From Gemmataceae bacterium (GTDB taxonomy: Bacteria; Planctomycetota; Planctomycetia; Gemmatales; Gemmataceae): a DNA stretch of 34,562 nucleotides. The stretch is taken from NCBI GenBank assembly GCA_009691845.1, contig SIAJ01000064.1, forward strand, positions 1 to 34,562, in the 5' to 3' direction. The notes under the pieces were generated by a model, which was not told where the DNA came from, made no database searches, and saw only the letters and a list, made by a program, of their open reading frames with translations. The position numbers and the translations under genes were made by a program. How positions within the stretch are numbered: the first letter of the stretch is position 1; each line of letters starts with the position of its first letter. This document shows positions 19,681-28,075 of this stretch, piece after piece.

Positions 19681-22600
19681 ATGCGAATCCTGCCTCTCCT
19701 GCTCGTGCTGGTCGCAATGCCCGTTCAGGCCGAAGACCTCGGCCTGAAGGTGCCGCCGAATTTCAAGGTCACCCTCTGGGCCGACCACACGCTGGCGAAC
19801 GATATTTACACCATGGCCCTGGACGAGCAAGGCCGCGTGGTGGTCTCAGGCCCGGGCTACATTCGCCGCCTCGAAGACACTGACGGCGACGGCAAAGCGG
19901 ACAAGGCAACCGACATCGCCGAGACGAAAACAGGGGCGATGGGGTTGCTGTTTGCCCCTGGCCTAAACGCGAAGGAATTTGATCTCTATTGTTCTTCCGA
20001 TGGCCGTCTCCGGAAATTAACGAAAGTTCTCGGGGAGGAAAAGCTTGTCGACACAGCAAGTGCGTTTCTTGAAAAATTCCCTTTCTCAGAGCACGGCGGG
20101 CATGCATTGAAGATCTCTCCCGACGACACGATGCACACAATCGCGGGGAACTCGACAGCGCTATCTGAATTCGAAAAAGACGAACGAAACCTGATTCGAA
20201 AGCCCGAGGGAGGAGGAATTCTGCGCTTTCCTTGGAAGTATTCGAGCGAAGTCGAATTGATCGCTCACGGTTTTCGCAATCCTTACGACTTCGACTTTAC
20301 GCCAAATGGAGACATGATCACATTCGACAGCGACTCGGAACGCGATTACTTGTTGCCCTGGTACTCGCCAACGCGGGTCTATCACGTGATGCCGGGTGCC
20401 CATCACGGCTGGCGATTGCCCGGCGGAATGCGGTCCTTGGCTCGTCGTGATTACTACCCGGACACGGTCCCTATGCTCGCCGATCTGGGACGTGGCTCAC
20501 CCACGGGAGTGTGCTGTTATCGGCACACACAATTCCCCACACACTATCGCGGCGGCGTGTTCTTACTCGACTGGACCTTCGGCAAGATTCACTACCTGCC
20601 GCTGATTCCTGAAGGATTGAGCTACAAGCAGGTGAAGCCGGAATTGTTTCTCGAACCAACAGGCACGAACGGCTTCGCACCAACGGCCGCAAGGGTTGGT
20701 CCGGACGGTTCGTTGTACGTCAGCATCGGCGGGCGAGGCACTAGAGGGGCGGTGTATCGCATTGAGTTCCAGACGAACCGGCACCCGCTCGGTCCGAAGA
20801 CCGAGGCGGAGATGAAGGTCGACAAAGTTCTGAATGCCCCCCAACCTCTAGAAGCGTGGTCGATGGCGAAATGGCTGCCACTATTGAAAACCGTAGGTTC
20901 GCAGCAATTCGCGAATGTCGCTGCAAACGATGCCGAAACCCTTGTGAGGCGGTTTCGTGCGATCGAGTGCATTCTCGTCTTGGGCCACACGATTGGAGAC
21001 CGGCAGATATTTGAAATTGGCAAGTCAAATTCACCGATGGTCCGCGCCCGATTGGCCTGGGCGCTCGGACGAATGCGTCGCGGATTACCAGCATTGCGTT
21101 CGATGAGCGAAGATCCGGACCCTCGCGTCTTGGCGGAAGTAATTCATTCCATGGTGATGCATCACAGCAAGACACCCGAACTTCTCACACTGAGTTCTGA
21201 ATCGCAAGGCATCAGTTTTGAACGACTTTCGACATGGATGAGGCATGACGATCAGCGCGTCCGCCTTGCTGCAACACGACTCTTCCCACTCTTGGCGAAA
21301 GAAGCACTAGCGGCCCTTGAGTCGCGGGTCATTGCGGATGGTGCCCCGCGAAGTCTAATCACTTTCATCGCCGGGCGCTCTCAAGTGGTCGCCCAGGACG
21401 AGCCAAAGCACCTTTTTCCTCTGGCAATCAAGTCGCTCCTGCGAGCAAAAACTGTTCAAGATCAACTCGAGGCAATTCGACTAACGATGCAGAGCCTTGG
21501 CGATTGGAAGATTCATGACCCTCGTCTCGAACTCTTCATCGCCTACAGTCTGAGTTCTTTTCCAGACCAAAAACCGGGCTACGAACGGTTGCTGGCCAAT
21601 GCGGCTTGTGGAATAGTTCACGCATTTTTTCCATCCGCAGACGCTCGTCTCAACATCGAAGCCAGCCGCTTGCTGGCCATGCTCGAGGACGGCGATCCTG
21701 CCTCAATAAGCAAAATGCTCGCACAGATCACTGCTGATTCGCATCCAACCTGGGACTTTCACTATCTCACAGTGCTCGCCCGATTGACTGCTCCTCGGAA
21801 TCAATCACAGACGCATCGAGTTGCGGACGCTTTGCTGGCCCTGGAAGGCAAGCTGGAACGGCGCAATCTGCGGGCCGAATCGAACTGGCCCGCTCGACTT
21901 CGCGAACTGGTCGTTGAATTGCTTCGGACGCATCCGGGGCTCGACAAGTTGATCGTGGCCCATGAAAAGCTGGTCGCGCCCGGGCACGTGCTGATTGCTT
22001 CGCAACTTCGCCTGGAAGCCCGGCAGGCGGCCGCTCGGCTATTTTTCGCGGCCGTTCGGGATAACACCGAGTATCCGCTGAGCGGCGAGTTGATTCAACT
22101 GCTGACCACGTTGCCTGCCGAAGAAGTCCGGTCACTGCTGCGCTCCCGCTGGGCCGACCGATCCGTTCGCGATGCCATCATCAAGCCGCTTGCGGCGAAG
22201 CCCGAAGAGATCGATCGGGCCAAGTTCCTGGAGGCATTGGAAACCGGGCAGGGGGAGGCCACGTGTTTGACCGCCCTGAAAATGTTGCCTCGCGATGACT
22301 CACCGAAGAATCTGGTGCCGCTCTTCGCTCGCCTGCGGCAAGCTGTGTCGGATCCGAAAGAGAGAGGCATTCGCAAGCAACTGGTCGAACTGGTGAATCG
22401 GCAAACTGGCCAGGCGTTTGCCATCGAGGAATCGAAAACGGCACTCGGCGAATCCTATCAGCCGCTGTTCGCGTGGTTCGAACAGACACATCCGTCCGAA
22501 GCGAAACGGCTGACCACGGCCAGCGAGGACGAGGCTGCCATTCGCAACTTGGCCAAGAGCGCGGATTGGGGAGCCGGCAACGCGGCACGCGGCATCAAGG

Positions 22601-22974
22601 TTTTCCACCGGCTCGGTTGTCAGGCCTGCCACGGCAATTCCACTCGCCTCGGCCCCGACCTGGCCGGCTCCGGCAAACGAATGTCGCGCGACGATCTGTT
22701 GACGGCCATCCTGAACCCGAGCCGGGATGTCGCCCCGATCTATCGCGTGACCAACATCGAAACCAAGGACAACAAGCGAATCAGTGGCCTGATCGCCTAC
22801 GATTCGAGCGAGGCCCTGCTCGTGCAACTCGGTACCGGGGAAACCAAACGCATCGCGGTCCCGGACATCGAATCGCGTTTGCCCAGCATGAAGTCGCTCA
22901 TGCCGGACGGCTTATTGAAGGGAATCAAGCCAGAGGACCTCGCCGACCTGTTCGCGTTCCTGGCGAGGCAGTAG
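19681..22974 (+). CDS. Pirellula-type dehydrogenase-HEAT-cytochrome c fusion
   Basis: 1097 residues, secreted: signal peptide MRILPLLLVLVAMPVQA. The first about 370 residues form a beta-propeller of the planctomycete membrane-bound dehydrogenase type (TIGR02604-like; FKVTLWADH, EDTDGDGKADKAT, HGFRNPYDFDF, PGAHHGWR). Residues about 380-900 are helical, HEAT-like. The C-terminal 130 residues are a cytochrome c/heme-binding domain (TIGR02603-like) with one CQACH (980-984) and a distal MSRDDLLTAILNPSRD segment. It probably oxidises a sugar or related substrate in the periplasm and passes electrons to c-type cytochromes; the substrate is unknown. The ATG at 19681 is chosen because GGAGG precedes it by six bases, and not the TTG at 19675. 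Such fusions are typical of planctomycetes and Verrucomicrobia. Confidence 0.85.
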   Translation: MRILPLLLVLVAMPVQAEDLGLKVPPNFKVTLWADHTLANDIYTMALDEQGRVVVSGPGYIRRLEDTDGDGKADKATDIAETKTGAMGLLFAPGLNAKEFDLYCSSDGRLRKLTKVLGEEKLVDTASAFLEKFPFSEHGGHALKISPDDTMHTIAGNSTALSEFEKDERNLIRKPEGGGILRFPWKYSSEVELIAHGFRNPYDFDFTPNGDMITFDSDSERDYLLPWYSPTRVYHVMPGAHHGWRLPGGMRSLARRDYYPDTVPMLADLGRGSPTGVCCYRHTQFPTHYRGGVFLLDWTFGKIHYLPLIPEGLSYKQVKPELFLEPTGTNGFAPTAARVGPDGSLYVSIGGRGTRGAVYRIEFQTNRHPLGPKTEAEMKVDKVLNAPQPLEAWSMAKWLPLLKTVGSQQFANVAANDAETLVRRFRAIECILVLGHTIGDRQIFEIGKSNSPMVRARLAWALGRMRRGLPALRSMSEDPDPRVLAEVIHSMVMHHSKTPELLTLSSESQGISFERLSTWMRHDDQRVRLAATRLFPLLAKEALAALESRVIADGAPRSLITFIAGRSQVVAQDEPKHLFPLAIKSLLRAKTVQDQLEAIRLTMQSLGDWKIHDPRLELFIAYSLSSFPDQKPGYERLLANAACGIVHAFFPSADARLNIEASRLLAMLEDGDPASISKMLAQITADSHPTWDFHYLTVLARLTAPRNQSQTHRVADALLALEGKLERRNLRAESNWPARLRELVVELLRTHPGLDKLIVAHEKLVAPGHVLIASQLRLEARQAAARLFFAAVRDNTEYPLSGELIQLLTTLPAEEVRSLLRSRWADRSVRDAIIKPLAAKPEEIDRAKFLEALETGQGEATCLTALKMLPRDDSPKNLVPLFARLRQAVSDPKERGIRKQLVELVNRQTGQAFAIEESKTALGESYQPLFAWFEQTHPSEAKRLTTASEDEAAIRNLAKSADWGAGNAARGIKVFHRLGCQACHGNSTRLGPDLAGSGKRMSRDDLLTAILNPSRDVAPIYRVTNIETKDNKRISGLIAYDSSEALLVQLGTGETKRIAVPDIESRLPSMKSLMPDGLLKGIKPEDLADLFAFLARQ

Positions 22975-22986
22975 AAGCAAGATTGA

Positions 22987-23078
22987 TTCACCACTCAGAA
23001 CACAGAAGGAGACAAATTCCCCTTCTGGCTTCTATCCTTTCTTCTGCCTTCTTTGTGTCCTCGTGCCTATGTGGTGAA
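22987..23078. repeat. Inverted repeat with TTCACCAC ends over a gene start
   Basis: TTCACCAC (22987-22994) pairs with GTGGTGAA (23071-23078). Inside, CACAGAAGG near 23001 has an imperfect counterpart in the reverse complement of the right half (ACACAAAGAAGG). The element reaches into the start region of the following glycosyltransferase gene. I recall TTCACCACAGAGACACAGAG-like sequences as dispersed repeats in many genomes. Confidence 0.65.
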
Positions 23079-24167
23079 AAACTGGCTTCTTTCGGCCAGA
23101 TCGCCGTCGTGATTGTGAATTACATCACGCCGGGGTTGGTGGCCGATTGTTTGCGGTCGCTGGCAGATGAGTCTGGGTTACACGTCATCGTCGTCGATAA
23201 TGCATCCGGCGACGATTCGGTTCAGGTCCTTTCGGAGGCAATTCAAACAAACGGCTGGCAGTGGGTCACGCTCAAGCCGCTCGAACAGAATCGCGGTTTC
23301 TCGGCCGGCAACAATGCCGCAATTCGTGATTTGCTCGCATCCACAAACCCGCCGCGCTACGTCTGGCTGCTGAACCCGGACACGATTGTTCGTCCGGGAG
23401 CCGCGAAGGAGTTGATCGAGTTTTTGGATTCACGCCTGGAAGTCGGCATCGCCGGCAGTCGGCTTGAGTTTCCGAATGGCAAGCCTCAAACGGCCGCGTT
23501 CCGGTTTCCATCGCTGATGGGCGAACTGGAGGATACGATTCGGATTGGCCCAGTGTGCCGAGCGTTGGCGAGGTTTCGTCTGCCCATTGCGCCGCGAAAT
23601 GTGAATCATGCGTGCGATTGGGTGAATGGGGCCAGCATGATGATTCGAAAGGAGGTGTTTGAAACCGTCGGCCTGATGGATGAAGGCTACTTCCTCTACT
23701 TCGAGGAAACGGTTTTTTGTTGGCGAGCAAAGGAAGCAGGCTGGTCGATCTGGCACCTGCCCGCAAGCCGCATGGTTCATCTGGAGGGGCAGAGCACCGG
23801 AGTGAGCGGAGCGAACTTGGCGTTGAAGCCAAGACCGCGATACTGTTTCGACTCGAGGGCCCGGTACTTTCACAAGCACCATCCGGGCATGCCTGCGTTA
23901 CTGGCCGATTTGATCTGGATCGCGGCGTTCGGCTCATGGCGGGTGCAGTGCAAGCTGAGAAGAATGCCCGATCCCGATCCGCCAGGCTTGTGGGGGGCTT
24001 TTTTGCGGCACGCGTGGCGGCGATGGTTGGCGAGTGAGACTTCAATTGATGAGTCGCCGCACTCGCGCCTCAGCCCCAGGCAACGCATCCTGTCGCGGGA
24101 AGGTCTCTCGCGTACTGGCGAACGCGGCTACGAATCGCTCGAACACGCGTTCGCAATCGCTTCCTGA
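23055..24167 (+). CDS. GT2 family glycosyltransferase, start uncertain
   Basis: About 370 residues, GT-A fold, rhamnosyltransferase-like (WbbL type). Motifs in order: IAVVIVNYITPG, VVDNASGDDS (nucleotide-sugar site), NRGFSAGNN, LLNPDTIV (DxD-like), and DWVNGASMMIRKEVF followed by GLMDEGYFLYFEE (acceptor/catalytic region). Probably adds a sugar to a lipid-linked or surface glycan at the cytosolic face. No ATG lies in frame near the natural start. GTG at 23055 gives about 15 residues before the first strand; GTG at 23109 would remove half of that strand. The GTG at 23055 lies inside a repeat element, so the original start may have been replaced. The last 40 bases overlap, tail to tail, the 98-residue gene. 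Confidence 0.8.
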   Translation: MSSCLCGEKLASFGQIAVVIVNYITPGLVADCLRSLADESGLHVIVVDNASGDDSVQVLSEAIQTNGWQWVTLKPLEQNRGFSAGNNAAIRDLLASTNPPRYVWLLNPDTIVRPGAAKELIEFLDSRLEVGIAGSRLEFPNGKPQTAAFRFPSLMGELEDTIRIGPVCRALARFRLPIAPRNVNHACDWVNGASMMIRKEVFETVGLMDEGYFLYFEETVFCWRAKEAGWSIWHLPASRMVHLEGQSTGVSGANLALKPRPRYCFDSRARYFHKHHPGMPALLADLIWIAAFGSWRVQCKLRRMPDPDPPGLWGAFLRHAWRRWLASETSIDESPHSRLSPRQRILSREGLSRTGERGYESLEHAFAIAS

Positions 24168-24424
24168 TGTGCCAGCGTTGTCCCATCCGCGTTGCCCCAA
24201 ACAATCACGCGGATTTGGTTGGCATCGTGTCGCAGCGTGATCATGCCGGCACCCAGGCTGACGCGGAGTTCCCGCCAGCCCAGATCGGGTTCCTCATCCG
24301 GGAAGGCAGGCATGTTGTCAATCATGCGCATCTGCACGGCATGACCGGCTGCCGTCAATTTCGCGACGATTGACGGCCAAGTCGGCGGTTCATCGGAGAA
24401 CGTTATGGTTCGTTCCATGCCCAT
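24128..24424 (-). CDS. Small hypothetical protein following Mrp
   Basis: 98 residues, not recognised. It begins MGMERTITFSDEPPTWPSIV and contains GWRELRVSLGAGMITLRHD, which suggests a small alpha/beta domain with a helix near the start and strands in the second half. No signal peptide, membrane helix or metal motif. It starts 25 bases after the mrp stop on the same strand, so it is probably the last gene of a DUF971-mrp unit. Its end overlaps the 3' end of the glycosyltransferase on the other strand by 40 bases. A second ATG at 24418 is possible. Confidence 0.6.
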   Translation of the reverse strand: MGMERTITFSDEPPTWPSIVAKLTAAGHAVQMRMIDNMPAFPDEEPDLGWRELRVSLGAGMITLRHDANQIRVIVWGNADGTTLAHQEAIANACSSDS

Positions 24425-24449
24425 GCGTGTTTTTTCTTCGCTTCAGGCT

Positions 24450-25259
24450 CTACAGCGCGACTTCCGGCAGCTTCTCTTTGCCGGCCTTGGCGGCGGCGTC
24501 CATGATGGCCGTCGCGAGTTCGAGGTAGGACTTGGCGATCGGCGAATCAGAGAACTTGCTGACGATCGGTTCGCCGGCGTCACCACACTCGGCCACGCGA
24601 GGATCAATCGGCAGGTTGCCCAGGAAGCGGACGCCAGATTCGGCCGCAAGTTTCAGGCCGCCGCCGTGCCGGAAGATTTCGTAACGCTTGCCATCATCAC
24701 CGACGAAGTAGCTCATGTTCTCGATGACGCCAAGAATGGGAGTCTTCAGTTGGCGGAACATGTTGAGGGCCTTGACGGCGTCGATCAGGCTGACGTCTTG
24801 CGGCGTGGTGACGATGATCGCACCCGTGAGCGGTGCGGTTTGGCAGAGCGTGAGTTGAGCGTCTCCCGTACCCGGAGGGAGGTCAATCACGAGATAGTCG
24901 AGTTCGCCCCAGTTGATCTGCGTCAGGAACGTAGCCACCCACTTGGCAACCATTGGACCGCGAAGGAGAACGCCTTTGCCGGTATCGGGAAGGAAGCCGA
25001 GCGACATGATCTTGAGGCCATGCTTCTCGATCGGAAAATTCGCGATTTGCGGATCGACAGGACCCAGGCCCATCATCATCGGCATGCTCGGGCCGTAAAT
25101 GTCCGCGTCCATCAGGCCAACCCGCTGGCCATGCATGTGCAAGGCGAGAGCAAGATTGGCGGAGACGGTCGATTTGCCGACGCCCCCTTTTCCGCTTCCA
25201 ACAGCGATGATGTGGCGAACGCCCTCGAGAGTCGGGATATTTCCAGGTCCAGGTTGCAT
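24450..25259 (-). CDS. mrp: Mrp/ApbC-family P-loop ATPase without CxxC
   Basis: 269 residues of the Mrp/NBP35 iron-sulfur carrier family. Deviant Walker A GKGGVGKST (23-31), DADIYGPSMP (51-60), DLPPGTGD (126-133) and TTPQDVSLIDAVKAL are all present and typical. The family normally follows ENMSYF with a CxxC pair that binds the shared cluster at the dimer interface; here the same place reads ENMSYFVGDDGKR (180-192) with no Cys. The N-terminal DUF59 domain found in many Mrp proteins is also absent. It is probably cytosolic and ATP-binding, but cluster carrying in the usual way is doubtful. The ATG at 25259 lies seven bases after the stop of the DUF971 gene, an association often seen for this family. 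Confidence 0.87.
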   Translation of the reverse strand: MQPGPGNIPTLEGVRHIIAVGSGKGGVGKSTVSANLALALHMHGQRVGLMDADIYGPSMPMMMGLGPVDPQIANFPIEKHGLKIMSLGFLPDTGKGVLLRGPMVAKWVATFLTQINWGELDYLVIDLPPGTGDAQLTLCQTAPLTGAIIVTTPQDVSLIDAVKALNMFRQLKTPILGVIENMSYFVGDDGKRYEIFRHGGGLKLAAESGVRFLGNLPIDPRVAECGDAGEPIVSKFSDSPIAKSYLELATAIMDAAAKAGKEKLPEVAL

Positions 25260-25266
25260 GGGTCAA

Positions 25267-25587
25267 TCAGGTCGAGGCCTGTCCAAGTTGTCGGAGGAGT
25301 TCGAGCGTAAAGATGCCGGTGTCGTGTCCGTCGTTCCAGGTGATCTGATACGCGTAAAGCCCACGGGCGGCCATCTGTTCGGGTTGTGGCGAGCCGGCAG
25401 CGACTTCGACATCGCTGACCAGCTTGAACGGGTCGGCCGGCTTTTGGCGAGCTTCGTTACAAGAAGCACACGGGCAGCTCTTGCGGATCGTTCGCCAGGT
25501 AGCAAAAGTCCGCACGCCATCGCTCCAGTCGATGGCGAGGCCATCGCCTTCGCGACGGAGAGCAAGCGGTTTCAGAGATTCGGACAT
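25267..25587 (-). CDS. DUF971 domain protein
   Basis: 106 residues matching DUF971 (the N-terminal domain of gamma-butyrobetaine hydroxylase): LAIDWSDGVRTFATWRTIRK, then CPCASCNEAR (38-47) and GLYAYQITWNDGHDTGIFTL. In the hydroxylase this domain binds zinc; here CPCASC could supply ligands, along with a later His. Stand-alone DUF971 proteins often sit next to or are fused with Mrp, and have been linked to iron-sulfur maturation. It is directly upstream of mrp with a seven-base gap, so co-transcription is near certain. The start is the ATG at 25587. Confidence 0.85.
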   Translation of the reverse strand: MSESLKPLALRREGDGLAIDWSDGVRTFATWRTIRKSCPCASCNEARQKPADPFKLVSDVEVAAGSPQPEQMAARGLYAYQITWNDGHDTGIFTLELLRQLGQAST

Positions 25588-25677
25588 GACCTTATCTTAG
25601 AGCGAATGGGTTGGAAGCATAGAGAGTCGGCACACGTCGGTTTACGCCCTCGCGAGTCAAGCATTCCACTATTGCGT

Positions 25678-26115
25678 CTACTTTTCGACAACTCGCTTGA
25701 GAATCATGATCCGAATTTCCGTCCCAGCCGAGGACTCAAACGCGGTCGGTCGAACTCCGTCGAAGACGTAACAGATAGTGAGCGTGGCGCCCTCGACTTT
25801 ATAGATCCCCACCATCCCGTTTTGTTTCCGACCACCGTCCGGCTTGAACAACGTGATCCGGACTGGCCGAGCCGATGGATCGAGTTGCAGATCCCATTTG
25901 GACGGGGCCGCACTCCCTTGATTGAGGACCCACTTTTCGGTGGAAATAACAATGGGACTGTTGTTCGGTCCGGTCTCCAGAACCTGTTGCTTGCCGCCGA
26001 CCGTCCGCTCAACAAGGCACCACTCGCCTTCGATCGACCTGGGCTTTGCAGGGGGATCCTTCAGTGCTGGGGCTACAACGATTAGTGCCAAACTTAGCAC
26101 CAGTGAGGTGGACAT
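25678..26115 (-). CDS. TIGR03067-family planctomycete protein
   Basis: About 145 residues with a short N-terminal hydrophobic stretch (MSTSLVLSLALIVVAPAL), probably a signal peptide. The body matches the TIGR03067 planctomycete domain: IEGEWCLVERTVGGK, then DLQLDPSARPVRITLF, GMVGIYKVEGATLTICY, and VRPTAFESSAGTE. These domains are a small lipocalin-like beta barrel of unknown role, present in many copies in planctomycete genomes. The frame opens further upstream at 26214, but the ATG at 26115 places the signal peptide at the N-terminus. It lies 108 bases downstream of the hydroxyacid oxidase on the same strand. Ligand unknown. Confidence 0.8.
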   Translation of the reverse strand: MSTSLVLSLALIVVAPALKDPPAKPRSIEGEWCLVERTVGGKQQVLETGPNNSPIVISTEKWVLNQGSAAPSKWDLQLDPSARPVRITLFKPDGGRKQNGMVGIYKVEGATLTICYVFDGVRPTAFESSAGTEIRIMILKRVVEK

Positions 26116-26223
26116 TCTCGCGTCTCGTTGAGCCGTCCGCAGGGGAGCAGACACTTCGATCATCGCTGCCGACCAAGAGAGTGCCAAGAACTTTTTTTGC
26201 ATGTACCTTTGCAATTGTGCAAT

Positions 26224-27297
26224 TTAGGCAATCAGGTCACGAGTGATGTGTTTCACAGTCGGCGTTCCACAAAGGGCCATCACGTTGTCGAGTTCATCTC
26301 GAAGGAGGTTCAAGACTCGCGTCACGCCGGCCTCGCCAGCCACCGCGAGGCCCCAGATGACTGGCCGGCCGACATGCACGGCGGCCGCACCGAGAGCGAG
26401 GGCTTTGATGACGTCGATACCCCGGCGAATGCCCCCATCGTGAATGACGATGCCACGACCGGCGACGGCATCGACGACTTCGGGAAGAGCCCGGATGGTG
26501 GGCAAGGCAGTGTCGAGTTGACGTCCGCCATGATTGGAGACGACTATCCCAGCGGCACCGTGGTCGATAGCCCGGCTGGCGTCATCTCCGCGCAGGATGC
26601 CTTTCAGAAGAACCGGCAGCTTGGTGATCGAGCAGAGCCAGGAGATTTCGTTCCAACTGAGGTCCACGTCGAACAGGTATTTGGTGTACAAGGAAGGGCC
26701 GCTCTCCACGCGATCGGAGTTCATGGAGCCGTGACCCGCAGACTCGAGATTTTTGGCGGAGAAACCTTCGGGAAGCGAGAAGCAATTGCGAACGTCGGCC
26801 TCGCGGCGACCCATGACGGGCACATCGACCGTGACCTGGATTGCCTCGTAGCCGGCCGCTTCCGCTCGCTCGACAAGCAAACGGGTGACCCCGCGATCTT
26901 TGAAAACGTAGAGTTGAAACCACTTCGGGCCTGGGGCTGCGTCTGCAATCTCTTCGATGGAACAGGTCGCGACGGTGCTGGCAACGAAGGTGGCCCCTGC
27001 CTGGGTGCTGGCACGGGCCGTCACACATTCGCCATCCGGATGAGCGAGCTTCTGAAAGGCCATCGGCGCGATGATGAAAGGCGTCGCTTGTTTTCGGCCG
27101 AAGAGGGTGATGGATTGATCGCGCTGTCCGACCGGAACCAGCACGTGAGGCCGAAGTCGAAGAGAGTCGAATGCAGTGCAATTTTCGCGAACAGTGATCT
27201 CGGCCCCGGAACCAGCCGCAAAGTATTCGAACCAGGATTGAGGCAAAACTTGCCTGGCATGGGCCTCGTAATCGAGAAGATTGATGGGGTCGTTCAT
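26224..27297 (-). CDS. FMN-dependent alpha-hydroxy-acid oxidase
   Basis: 357 residues of the glycolate oxidase / L-lactate dehydrogenase (LldD) family, which oxidises 2-hydroxyacids to 2-oxoacids with FMN. Seen: SWFEYFAAGSGAE near 21-33, FIIAPMAFQKLAHPDGE (74-90), FQLYVFKDRG with the FMN/substrate Tyr, VTVDVPVMGRREAD, LKGIL with Lys232, SNHGGRQLD (254-262) containing catalytic His256 and Arg259, and DGGIRRGIDVIKALALGA, the phosphate-binding loop. All catalytic residues appear present. No signal peptide. The exact substrate (glycolate, lactate or other) cannot be told. It starts at ATG 27297, just beyond a hairpin that follows the cytochrome gene. Confidence 0.9.
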   Translation of the reverse strand: MNDPINLLDYEAHARQVLPQSWFEYFAAGSGAEITVRENCTAFDSLRLRPHVLVPVGQRDQSITLFGRKQATPFIIAPMAFQKLAHPDGECVTARASTQAGATFVASTVATCSIEEIADAAPGPKWFQLYVFKDRGVTRLLVERAEAAGYEAIQVTVDVPVMGRREADVRNCFSLPEGFSAKNLESAGHGSMNSDRVESGPSLYTKYLFDVDLSWNEISWLCSITKLPVLLKGILRGDDASRAIDHGAAGIVVSNHGGRQLDTALPTIRALPEVVDAVAGRGIVIHDGGIRRGIDVIKALALGAAAVHVGRPVIWGLAVAGEAGVTRVLNLLRDELDNVMALCGTPTVKHITRDLIA

Positions 27298-27300
27298 GCC

Positions 27301-27338
27301 GGGAAAAGCAGAAGGGCCGCCGACGGATCGGCGACCCT
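27301..27338 (-). terminator. Intrinsic-type terminator after the cytochrome gene
   Basis: On the minus strand AGGGTCGCCGA (27338-27328) pairs with TCGGCGGCCCT (27323-27313) at 10 of 11 positions with a four-base loop, followed by TCTGCTTTTCCC. It lies 22 bases past the cytochrome stop and ends just before the oxidase start, so it may end or attenuate transcription entering the oxidase gene. Confidence 0.7.
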
Positions 27339-27360
27339 CAGTGAATCAAGAAGTTCGAAA

Positions 27361-27762
27361 TTACTTCGGCTTGTGCTTGCTGTGGCAGCCGCCACAGGAT
27401 GCACCGAACGTCGCGAGTGACTTGCTGACGGCGGCAGCGTCCTTCTTGGTGACGGCTTCATCGACAGCTTTGACATTGGTCAAATATTTGCCGGTCTGCT
27501 CTTTCCAGCTATCCTTTTCGCCGATCGGTGGGGCATTCTTGCCGATGGATTCGGCTGCATTGAGCCAAGCCTTGGACTTCTTGCTGGCTTCTTCCCAGTT
27601 CGGCTCACCCTTTTTCGGGATGAGACCACCGCGAACCATGTTCTGGCACTTCATGCAGGCCTTGACGTCGAGCGTCTTCTCATCGGCGGCGTTAGCGCCA
27701 CCGAAGTACACGACGACTGCCGCAAGGGCAGCCAGAATCGACAACTTCCGACTGAGATTCAT
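27361..27762 (-). CDS. Cytochrome c'-like (class II) periplasmic protein
   Basis: 133 residues. A signal peptide (MNLSRKLSILAALAAVVVYF, then GGANA/AD) is followed by a mostly helical body and the heme motif CGGCH five to ten residues from the end (SCGGCHSKHKPK), the position typical of class II cytochromes c (four-helix bundle, cytochrome c'). A second pair, CMKCQ at about residue 36, is not a heme motif as it lacks the His. I chose the ATG at 27762 because it gives a normal signal peptide; the frame itself opens at 27837. It may accept electrons or bind small gases in the periplasm. A hairpin terminator separates it from the oxidase gene. Confidence 0.78.
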   Translation of the reverse strand: MNLSRKLSILAALAAVVVYFGGANAADEKTLDVKACMKCQNMVRGGLIPKKGEPNWEEASKKSKAWLNAAESIGKNAPPIGEKDSWKEQTGKYLTNVKAVDEAVTKKDAAAVSKSLATFGASCGGCHSKHKPK

Positions 27763-28075
27763 CGTCCTACTCCATAGATAAGAGTCCGTCACAAACCATT
27801 TCGTCGAGAACCGCTCTCGGCGAACCTGTGTGCGCATGAAACCCGCCTGCCGGTCAAAAGCCCCGAGAAGTGCATGATAATTTGCGAAATTGTGGCAAAT
27901 CAGGAGGGCACGTAGCTTGGGGGTGTTAATGAATCAAGGAGGCAAGTTCGCAGAGATGTTACTCCCTCGCAAGTGCCAAGTCAACAATGAGTTCTCATTT
28001 TCGCTGAATGATACCCCTTGACCCCGCTGCCCGAACTTGGCATGTTCCGCCATCGACCCGGAAGGAGCCGTTGCC
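27763..28075. other. Divergent intergenic region, no gene seen
   Basis: 313 bases between the cytochrome gene (minus) and a glycosyltransferase gene (plus). I see no convincing coding frame or repeat. It should contain both promoters. GGAAGGAG at 28060-28067 is the ribosome-binding site of the plus-strand gene, eight bases before its ATG. Confidence 0.6.

Noticed and set aside
26128..27420. Plus-strand frame of 430 codons
   Set aside because: Antisense to the FMN oxidase, which has every catalytic motif.
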